Source: Gammaproteobacteria bacterium
GTDB lineage: Bacteria > Pseudomonadota > Gammaproteobacteria > Steroidobacterales > JABDKV01
Assembly: GCA_029862285.1 (NCBI GenBank)
Contig: JAOTXR010000030.1
Coordinates: 1-11,179 of the forward strand
Length of the DNA stretch: 11,179 bases
Direction: 5' to 3'
Shown in pieces: positions 1 to 4,681 of the stretch. The notes under the pieces were generated by a model. It did not search any database. It was not told the DNA's origin and saw only the letters and a program-made list of their open reading frames with translations. The first letter of the stretch is position 1; every line of letters starts with the position of its first letter. Position numbers and translations under genes: made by a program.

Positions 1-54
1 CTCTTCAGACGCTCGATGGACTTCCAGGTGGGCAACCCGCAACGCAGCGATTAG
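1..54 (+). CDS. Probable 3' end of an unidentified gene (partial)
   Basis: Frame 1 is open from the first base and ends at TAG 52-54, giving a 17-residue tail that reads LFRRSMDFQVGNPQRSD. The stop lies directly against the minus-strand decarboxylase, whose TAA is at 51-53, so the two would be convergent and overlap by 4 bases. Tight tail-to-tail packing and the absence of a terminator make a real gene end plausible. The fragment is too short to identify, and another frame also stays open for some distance, so this is a tentative call. Confidence 0.4.
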   Translation, partial: LFRRSMDFQVGNPQRSD

Positions 55-1466
55 CGGGCGAGTTCGCGAACGACATCGACAAAGAAATCGATGTCGTCGG
101 CCGTGGTGCGCCAGTTGACTATGGCCGGGCGCAACGCAACGCGGCCTTCAAACAACGTAGTGCCTGCCAGCGCGCGGCCGTCGGCGATGATCGCCTCGCC
201 CAGACGACGATTGAGTTCGTCCAGTTGTTCGTCGCTGCAACCACCCGGGTTGTAACGAAAACAAACTATGTTCAACGGCACCTCTGCCAGTCTTTCCAGC
301 TCGGGGGCGGCATCAACACGCTTCGCAAGATGTTGAGCTAGGTCCAGGTGACGCTCGACCATCTCGCGTACGCCTCGTCGGCCGTAAGCACGCAGTGTCG
401 CCCATACAGCGAGTGCCCGCGCGCGACGGGAACTCTCCGGTCCGATTGCACCGAAGGTCGGCCTTGGATCGTCCGGCTGTGGCAGGTAATCGGCCCGGTA
501 AGTGAAAGCCCGTGCCAGCAGATTCGCATCCCGCACGAAAGCGAAACCACAGTCATAAGGAACGTTCAGCCACTTGTGGCCATCAACGGTAATTGAATCG
601 GCTCGCTCGGCCCCGACGCACAAAGGCGCGGTGCGTGGCGACACCCGGGCGAACAAGCCAAAGGCGCCATCGACATGCAGCCAGGCGTTATAGCGCTCGG
701 CCAGGTCAGCCATGATCGAGACCGGATCGAAGTCCCCCATGTTCACTTCACCGGCATTGGCAATGAGTATGGCGGGCTGGCCATCGAGTGCTTTTAACGC
801 GTTCTCCAGCGCTTGTATGTCGAGTCGGCCGGCAGCGTCACGGCAGAAGGTTTTCACCGCAGCGCGACCGATACCCAGCATCGACGCGACCTTTAATGAA
901 CTGGCATGTACATATCCACTGCTCAGCACCGGCACCTGCGGCATGCCCTGCATGCCCTGTTCGGATACATCGACACCGTGTTGTTCACCCCACCACTGCC
1001 GGGCACCGGCCATACACACATAATTGGCCATCGTTGCACCGGTGGTCATGATGCCGGCAAGCCGGTCAGGCAATTCGAACAAATCCCGTAACCAGGCCAG
1101 ACTCAGTAATTCCAGTTGCACACCCAATGGCGACGACACCCAGGTGTAGGCAATCTGGTCCATCGCACTGGCAAGCCAGTCGGCTCCCAAAGCCGCAGGG
1201 GTCGTACCACCGGTGACAAAATGAAAATATCGCGGACCGGAAGTTGTGGCAGCAGCATCCGGAGCCTCGCGTATCAACTCGGTCAGCGCAACCATGGCAC
1301 CCTCGCCGGCCTCCGGCAGTGGACGGTCAAAACTGTGCGTTGCCGCGTCGGCCCGCTCACTGATTACCGGTCGCTCATCGACCCCGGCGATATAGGCGCG
1401 GGCCGCTTCGGCGACACGCGCGATAACTACTTCGATCTCACGTCTGTCGGGATTTCGATGACTCAT
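51..1466 (-). CDS. PLP-dependent amino-acid decarboxylase (group II, AADC-like)
   Basis: A 471-residue cytoplasmic fold-type I PLP enzyme of the aromatic-L-amino-acid/glutamate decarboxylase family (Pyridoxal_deC), expected to release CO2 from an amino acid to give an amine. Visible motifs are TTGATMANY (about 141-149, phosphate binding), YVHASSLK with His187 (stacks on the cofactor ring), HVDGAFG with Asp266 (pairs with the pyridine nitrogen), and VDGHKWLNVPYDCG with Lys298 as the Schiff-base lysine. A tyrosine near 327 (YRADYLPQ) sits where the family's mobile catalytic loop lies. The length matches bacterial homologues of about 470-480. The start ATG at 1464-1466 has AAGGAGA-type sequence about 12 bases upstream. 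It is divergent from the FKBP gene. The substrate (Tyr, Trp, Phe, Dopa or other) cannot be read from the sequence, and no amine or amino-acid antiporter gene is adjacent. Confidence 0.92.
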   Translation of the reverse strand: MSHRNPDRREIEVVIARVAEAARAYIAGVDERPVISERADAATHSFDRPLPEAGEGAMVALTELIREAPDAAATTSGPRYFHFVTGGTTPAALGADWLASAMDQIAYTWVSSPLGVQLELLSLAWLRDLFELPDRLAGIMTTGATMANYVCMAGARQWWGEQHGVDVSEQGMQGMPQVPVLSSGYVHASSLKVASMLGIGRAAVKTFCRDAAGRLDIQALENALKALDGQPAILIANAGEVNMGDFDPVSIMADLAERYNAWLHVDGAFGLFARVSPRTAPLCVGAERADSITVDGHKWLNVPYDCGFAFVRDANLLARAFTYRADYLPQPDDPRPTFGAIGPESSRRARALAVWATLRAYGRRGVREMVERHLDLAQHLAKRVDAAPELERLAEVPLNIVCFRYNPGGCSDEQLDELNRRLGEAIIADGRALAGTTLFEGRVALRPAIVNWRTTADDIDFFVDVVRELAR

Positions 1467-1586
1467 TGCCTGCTCGGTCTCCTTGGTGGCACTGGCCTTG
1501 TGACCCGGCGGGCCAATCCGGCGACCTCATGCCGGATGGCAAACTGCGCAGCAAAACGCTGTTCTGCGGGCTCCTTCCTGCCCGGC

Positions 1587-1612
1587 AGTATAGCTGGCTA
1601 CGATGTGCCAGC
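1587..1612 (-). promoter_or_regulatory. Possible decarboxylase promoter -10 with adjacent inverted repeat
   Basis: In the 233-base divergent gap, the minus strand reads TATACT (1592 down to 1587), a good sigma70 -10, about 120 bases upstream of the decarboxylase ATG. No good -35 sits at 17 bases. Immediately upstream is a 6-bp inverted repeat, GCTGGC (1593-1598) and GCCAGC (1607-1612), separated by 8 bases, which could be an operator. The rest of the gap shows nothing else clear. A weak plus-strand pair, TTGCCG at 1640 and TACGGT at 1664, may serve the FKBP gene. Confidence 0.25.
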
Positions 1613-1699
1613 GGTTTGCAAATGCTGACATGGAAACGGTTGCCGGCCCGGACGAATTTCCGGTACGGTGTGCGCTCCCTGCATGCCTGAGGATATTTC

Positions 1700-2359
1700 A
1701 TGGGCCGTTTCCTGTTAGTTGTGACCACGATAGCCTTGTCCGCAACCGTCTGCGCCAAGACGCCAGAGACCGAGGACGACAAGACTTTTTATGCCCTGGG
1801 TCTGGCAATTGCCGAAAGCCTGGGACAGTACGACTTGACCAAGGACGAACTGGAGATGTTGCAGAGCGGCCTCACAGCTGGCGTCACCGGCGGCCCAGCG
1901 GCCGTGGACTTGAAAGAATATCGACCCAAGCTGGCAGAACTCGGACGCAGTCGTACCGAGGCCGCTGCCGGCAAAGAAAAACAGGCCTCGGCGAAATTTG
2001 TCGAAAACACCGCGGCAGAAGCCGGCGCACAGAAATTTGATTCAGGCCTGATCATGTTTGAACTGGTGGCGGGCGATGGCCCCAATCCGACGGCCTCGGA
2101 CACGGTCACGGTGCACTATCACGGCACGTTACGAGACGGTACTGTATTTGACAGCTCCGTCGACCGCGGGACACCGGCGACTTTTCCGTTGACCCGGGTT
2201 ATCTCCTGCTGGACCGAAGGCGTACAAAAAATAAAGGTCGGCGGCAAGGCGCGCCTCGTGTGCCCATCAGATATCGCCTATGGCGATCGCGGCTCACCAC
2301 CTCGCATCCAGCCGGGTGCGGCGTTGATTTTCGAAGTTGAGCTGCTGGAAATCAAGTAG
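1700..2359 (+). CDS. Exported FKBP-type peptidyl-prolyl isomerase (Mip/FkpA-like)
   Basis: A 219-residue protein that should catalyse cis-trans isomerisation of X-Pro bonds during folding of envelope proteins. Residues 1-19 form a signal peptide (basic start, hydrophobic core, VCA before the likely cut). Residues about 25-105 are a helical, charged N-terminal region like the dimerisation domain of FkpA/Mip. Residues about 115-219 are the FKBP catalytic domain, with the usual pocket positions: Tyr140, FDSS at 150-153, VISCW at 167-171, and AYGDRG at 193-198. Two cysteines (170, 188) fall within this domain; whether they form a disulfide is open. GAGGA at 1689-1693 is a well-spaced Shine-Dalgarno for ATG 1700. 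The gene ends 27 bases before glsB, so co-transcription is likely. It could be labelled fkpA or mip, but I do not assign a symbol. Confidence 0.93.
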   Translation: MGRFLLVVTTIALSATVCAKTPETEDDKTFYALGLAIAESLGQYDLTKDELEMLQSGLTAGVTGGPAAVDLKEYRPKLAELGRSRTEAAAGKEKQASAKFVENTAAEAGAQKFDSGLIMFELVAGDGPNPTASDTVTVHYHGTLRDGTVFDSSVDRGTPATFPLTRVISCWTEGVQKIKVGGKARLVCPSDIAYGDRGSPPRIQPGAALIFEVELLEIK

Positions 2360-2386
2360 CTTTTAAACTCAAAGGGGACTAAGAGA

Positions 2387-2638
2387 ATGGGAATTATTAC
2401 GTGGATACTCATGGGGCTCATCGTGGGCGCTCTGGCCAAGTTCATCATGCCCGGCGACGATCCGGGTGGCATCTTCGTCACGATACTGATTGGTATTGCC
2501 GGCGCTTTCGTTGGTGGGTTTCTCGCATCGTTAGTTGGTTTCGGTACGGTAACGGGATTCGATATCCGTAGCCTGCTGATTGCGATCGGTGGCGCGTTGT
2601 TGCTGCTGTTCGGTTATCGCAAACTCAAGAAAAGATGA
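2387..2638 (+). CDS. GlsB/YeaQ/YmgE-family stress-response membrane protein
   Basis: An 83-residue integral inner-membrane protein. Three hydrophobic segments are visible: residues 1-20, about 27-50 (glycine-rich, GIAGAFVGGFLASLVG) and about 61-79, followed by a basic tail (YRKLKKR). The opening MGIITWILMGLIVGALAKFIMPG, with GDDPGG just after it, is the hallmark of the transglycosylase-associated protein family, whose members are small, often stress-induced and of unclear molecular function. The old family name does not imply enzyme activity. AAGGGGA at 2372-2378 is a strong Shine-Dalgarno 8 bases before ATG 2387. The gene lies 27 bases after the FKBP stop, and its own stop is followed 6 bases later by the palindrome at 2645, which may end the transcript. 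Confidence 0.93.
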   Translation: MGIITWILMGLIVGALAKFIMPGDDPGGIFVTILIGIAGAFVGGFLASLVGFGTVTGFDIRSLLIAIGGALLLLFGYRKLKKR

Positions 2639-2644
2639 TTACTA

Positions 2645-2697
2645 ATAGGGGACAGACCACTTTTTTCCGGCCGGGAAAAACATGGTCTGTCCCCTAT
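2645..2697. repeat. REP-like palindrome, GGGGACAGACCA arms (copy 1)
   Basis: ATAGGGGACAGACCA (2645-2659) is perfectly matched by TGGTCTGTCCCCTAT (2683-2697), a 15-bp stem. The interior is also self-complementary: T6 then CCGG (2661-2670) faces CCGGG then A5 (2671-2680). The whole 53 bases can therefore fold into one long hairpin with only a small internal bulge around 2660/2681-2682. It sits between glsB and the Trm112 gene. The GGGGACAGACC core resembles repeats I recall as dispersed in many gammaproteobacterial genomes and associated with REP-associated tyrosine transposases; that link is from memory, and no transposase is in this window. It could also act as a transcript-end or mRNA-stability hairpin. 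Confidence 0.85.
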
Positions 2698-2710
2698 CAG
2701 ACTTTTACGA

Positions 2711-2971
2711 ATGATCGACCGTAAGATTATCGACATACTGGCCTGTCCGGCGAGTCACCGCCCGCTCAGATCTCTGCCGGCAAGCCGGCTGGCCGTACTG
2801 AATGCGTTGATCGAGTCCGGGCAGGCAACCTATGTCGATGGCGAGAAAATCGACAGACCAATAGAGGCCGCGCTGGTCACCGACAACAAAGCGCTGATTT
2901 ATCGTATCGACGACGATATTCCGGTATTGCTCGTTGAACGCGGCATCCCCGGGAGACAGATTATCGACTAG
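2711..2971 (+). CDS. Trm112-family (UPF0434/YcaR-like) small protein
   Basis: An 86-residue cytoplasmic protein. The N-terminal IIDILACPASHRPL (residues 6-19) and C-terminal DDDIPVLLVE (67-76) match the two conserved blocks of the Trm112 family. Eukaryotic and archaeal Trm112 activates methyltransferases, while the bacterial members have no settled role. It differs from the about 60-residue E. coli YcaR in being longer, with a central insertion of about 25 residues, and in having only one cysteine (Cys12), so the usual Cys zinc site is absent. Only 13 bases separate the palindrome at 2645-2697 from ATG 2711, and no Shine-Dalgarno is visible there, so expression may depend on read-through from glsB. 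Its TAG stop (2969-2971) is the first three bases of the second palindrome copy. Confidence 0.82.
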   Translation: MIDRKIIDILACPASHRPLRSLPASRLAVLNALIESGQATYVDGEKIDRPIEAALVTDNKALIYRIDDDIPVLLVERGIPGRQIID

Positions 2972-3018
2972 GAGACAGACCATGTTTTGACGTGGTCTTA
3001 ACCTGGCCTGTCCCCAAT
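2969..3018. repeat. REP-like palindrome, degenerate (copy 2)
   Basis: TAGGAGACAGACCATG (2969-2984) and TGGCCTGTCCCCAAT (3004-3018) correspond to the two arms of copy 1 with one or two substitutions each. Between them, AGACCATG (2977-2984) can pair with CGTGGTCT (2991-2998) around a TTTTGA loop, giving an alternative inner hairpin. The copy lies at the convergent junction of the Trm112 gene and the DUF6691 gene and overlaps both coding ends: Trm112's TAG is 2969-2971, and the DUF6691 TAA is 3000 to 2998, with its last five codons inside the right arm. It may serve as a bidirectional transcript end. Confidence 0.78.
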
Positions 3019-3414
3019 AAACATACCGACCACCATCGCCAGCCCGAATATTGCCGGTTCGCGCAGGTCCACCGAAAAGGCAGCAATCGCGGGACCGGGA
3101 CAGTAACCCGCCACACCCCAACCGACTCCAAACAGCGCCGCGCCGCCAACAAGCGATATATCCAGATCGCGGCGTGTCGGTAGATGAAATTTGCTGGCCA
3201 ACAGTGGATTATCGCGTCGCAGGACAAAACGAAAAGCAATCATCGGTGTCAGCACGGCAGCCGCCATGACCAGCAACAAGGTGGGATCCCAGCGTCCTGC
3301 GACATCCAGAAATGCGAGCACTTTGCGGGGGCTGATCATTCCCGACAACGACAGGCCTGCGCCAAAGACCACCCCACTGGCCAACCAGGCCAGACCCGGT
3401 GCGATTTTTTTCAC
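2998..3414 (-). CDS. DUF6691 / YeeE-YedE family membrane half-protein
   Basis: A 138-residue polytopic inner-membrane protein, the partner half of the YeeE/YedE (Sulf_transp) family. Typical blocks are visible: GLSLSGMISPRKVLAFLDVAG (from about residue 20), WDPTLLL (42-48) and GVAGYCPGPAIAA (100-112), where Cys105 sits in the conserved GYCPGP motif. Family members transport or deliver thiosulfate or related sulfur species. I chose the GTG start at 3414-3412 because it overlaps the upstream gene's TGA as GTGA, a classic translational-coupling junction. A longer in-frame ATG at 3687 would run through most of the YeeE gene and is unlikely. The last residues, GDRPG, and the stop are encoded by the REP-like repeat, so the C-terminus may be altered relative to relatives. 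Confidence 0.87.
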   Translation of the reverse strand: MKKIAPGLAWLASGVVFGAGLSLSGMISPRKVLAFLDVAGRWDPTLLLVMAAAVLTPMIAFRFVLRRDNPLLASKFHLPTRRDLDISLVGGAALFGVGWGVAGYCPGPAIAAFSVDLREPAIFGLAMVVGMFIGDRPG

Positions 3415-3836
3415 GTCGGCCAACCCAGCAAATGACGAGTAATAAATACTGTGACGATCCCGCATGTCATAAAGGTGACGGTGGCGACAATCGAACGCGG
3501 CGAAAATCTCGCAATACCGCATACGCCGTGACCGCTGGTACAGCCACCACCCAGCCGGGTACCAAATCCAACCAACAGACCACCGCCTACAAGATACGGC
3601 CAGTCCAGTGTGCGCACTGGCAGTTGCACGCCAGTCAGCCACTGGTGCAATAAGGCTCCGGCAACCAGACCTGCCAGAAACAGCCATCGCTCTGCTGACC
3701 CGCTACCAGCATGGATGGCGTTTGAGAGAATACCGCTGACTCCGGCAATTCTGCCCGTAAGGGCCAGCAACATAACAGCAGCCAGCCCGATCAGTACACC
3801 GCCTGAGAGCCCGGCGAACGGGGTAAATCCTTCCAT
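3411..3836 (-). CDS. YeeE/YedE-family (sulfur-compound transport-like) membrane protein
   Basis: A 141-residue membrane protein with hydrophobic segments at about 8-30, 50-66, 80-95 and 115-132. The signature GGGCTSGHGVCGIARFSPRS (96-115) contains Cys99 and Cys106. The corresponding cysteines in full-length YeeE (TsuA), a thiosulfate importer of about 350 residues, line the substrate path. Here the fold is split into two half-size proteins, this one and the GTGA-coupled downstream DUF6691 protein, as is common in Proteobacteria. The start at 3836 fits the family's usual opening (FTPFAGLSGGVLIGLAA), although no strong Shine-Dalgarno is visible. It is divergent from the DoxX gene, 79 bases away. 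No sulfurtransferase, ArsR-type regulator or persulfide dioxygenase is adjacent, so the substrate is inferred only from family. Confidence 0.9.
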   Translation of the reverse strand: MEGFTPFAGLSGGVLIGLAAVMLLALTGRIAGVSGILSNAIHAGSGSAERWLFLAGLVAGALLHQWLTGVQLPVRTLDWPYLVGGGLLVGFGTRLGGGCTSGHGVCGIARFSPRSIVATVTFMTCGIVTVFITRHLLGWPT

Positions 3837-3877
3837 TGCAGTATTTTAACCGCCACGCGCATGACGGCAAGTTACGG

Positions 3878-3883
3878 TAGAAT
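3878..3883 (+). promoter_or_regulatory. Possible -10 element for the DoxX gene
   Basis: TAGAAT at 3878-3883 is a fair sigma70 -10 in the 79-base gap between the YeeE and DoxX genes, about 33 bases before the DoxX start. No recognisable -35 is present at the right spacing, so this is weak. Confidence 0.22.
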
Positions 3884-3915
3884 CCGCAGCTGATCCTTCG
3901 TCAGGGGAACATGAG

Positions 3916-4377
3916 ATGAATGGCAACGGATACAATATCCGCAGATGGCCCATTGAAGCACTGCGCATCTATACCGGCGTTTTTTTCCTGTATCACGGTT
4001 TCAACAAATTGACGGGCGAAAATCCGTTTAATGTGACCGGGTTTCTGGGCATGGTCAAAGAAAACAGTTTTGGTTTCTACCAGCCGCTCATCGATTCGGT
4101 ATTTGTCCCTAACGCCGGATTGTTCTCCGGTCTTGTCGCCTGGGGTGAACTCCTGGTCGGTATCGCACTGGTGCTGGGGTTAGCGACCCGCTACGCCGCC
4201 TTTGCAGGTGCCTTTATGCTTGCCAACTTCTGGTTTGCCAAGGGCCAGAGCATTTTCAACGGCCAAAATCACGACGCGATCTGGGTTGCCATATTCCTGG
4301 TACTTGCCCTGGTCCCGGCCGGCAAGACACTCGGGCTCGATAAGACACTCGCGGAACGATTCAGTTTCCTGAGGTAA
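3916..4377 (+). CDS. DoxX-family integral membrane protein
   Basis: A 153-residue inner-membrane protein with four predicted helices: about 13-31 (ALRIYTGVFFLYHGFNKL), 70-91 (LFSGLVAWGELLVGIALVLG), 93-109 and 117-140. The helix 1 pattern RxxxGxxFxxHGxxKL and the GELLVGIALVLGLATR block fit DoxX/DoxD-like proteins. Named members are the DoxD subunit of archaeal thiosulfate:quinone oxidoreductase and, in mycobacteria, a DoxX protein in a membrane redox complex; most bacterial members are uncharacterised. AGGGGA at 3903-3908 is a strong Shine-Dalgarno with 7-base spacing to ATG 3916. An earlier ATG at 3911 hits TGA immediately and is not used. Its divergent pairing with a YeeE/DUF6691 pair hints at sulfur-related redox, which is inference only. 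Confidence 0.88.
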   Translation: MNGNGYNIRRWPIEALRIYTGVFFLYHGFNKLTGENPFNVTGFLGMVKENSFGFYQPLIDSVFVPNAGLFSGLVAWGELLVGIALVLGLATRYAAFAGAFMLANFWFAKGQSIFNGQNHDAIWVAIFLVLALVPAGKTLGLDKTLAERFSFLR

Positions 4378-4400
4378 GCGCCACAGGGCGCGGGCCGCTA

Positions 4401-4556
4401 CTACACCAAGTCCTGGGACTTCTTGGTGGCCGGACGCTGGGCAGCCGATTCCGGCTGATCTTTACTCGTCTCCTGCCGCGAGATTTTCCTGCGACGTCGG
4501 TCGCCGTTTTTGTTCTGTTCGATCAAAGAGAGACTGATACGCTGTAAATCGTTCAT
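4401..4556 (-). CDS. Possible small hypothetical protein (51 aa)
   Basis: An ORF from ATG (4556-4554) to TAG (4403-4401) in the 304-base gap between the DoxX and protease genes. The product begins MNDLQRISLSLIEQNKNGDRRRR and is hydrophilic, very basic in the middle (RRRRK at 20-24) and rich in Gln, Ser and Lys at the end, with no membrane segment. GGGAA lies 7 bases before the ATG and could act as a weak Shine-Dalgarno. It is convergent with DoxX, with its stop 23 bases from the DoxX stop. I do not recognise a family. It may be a real small protein or chance; the rest of this gap holds only the terminator at 4621-4646. Confidence 0.35.
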   Translation of the reverse strand: MNDLQRISLSLIEQNKNGDRRRRKISRQETSKDQPESAAQRPATKKSQDLV

Positions 4557-4620
4557 CGATATTTCCCGGTTGCCTTAACACTTAGATGTGCCAGGCTCAT
4601 AAATGGTTGCACCCAAACAA

Positions 4621-4646
4621 AGAAAAACCCGGCGCTCGGGCCGGGT
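4621..4646 (-). terminator. Intrinsic terminator of the serine protease gene
   Basis: Read on the minus strand, ACCCGGC (4646-4640), a 6-base loop and GCCGGGT (4633-4627) form a perfect 7-bp GC-rich stem, followed by a T run (TTTTTCT, from 4627 down). It lies about 35 bases beyond the stop of the 4682-7054 gene, as expected for a Rho-independent terminator. The plus strand lacks a comparable T tract. Confidence 0.85.
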
Positions 4647-4681
4647 CTTTCGGTTAAAAAGCAACGGCAGTCTATCCGGAT

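Noticed and set aside
1116..1628. 170-residue plus-strand ORF opposite the decarboxylase start
   Set aside because: It overlaps conserved decarboxylase codons and the divergent promoter region, and its sequence has no recognisable domain.
2645..3018. Repeat pair as a CRISPR array or insertion sequence
   Set aside because: There are only two palindromic copies around a normal gene. There are no regular spacers, no transposase and no target-site duplication that I can see.
3415..3687. N-terminal extension of the DUF6691 gene up to ATG 3687
   Set aside because: It would overlap about two thirds of the YeeE gene in another frame, and the extra residues resemble no membrane family. The GTGA junction at 3411-3414 gives the normal start.
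4405..4427. ACCAAG...CTTGGT hairpin after the DoxX gene as a terminator
   Set aside because: It lacks a T tract on either strand and lies inside the possible 51-residue ORF. It may fold but is not a convincing intrinsic terminator.
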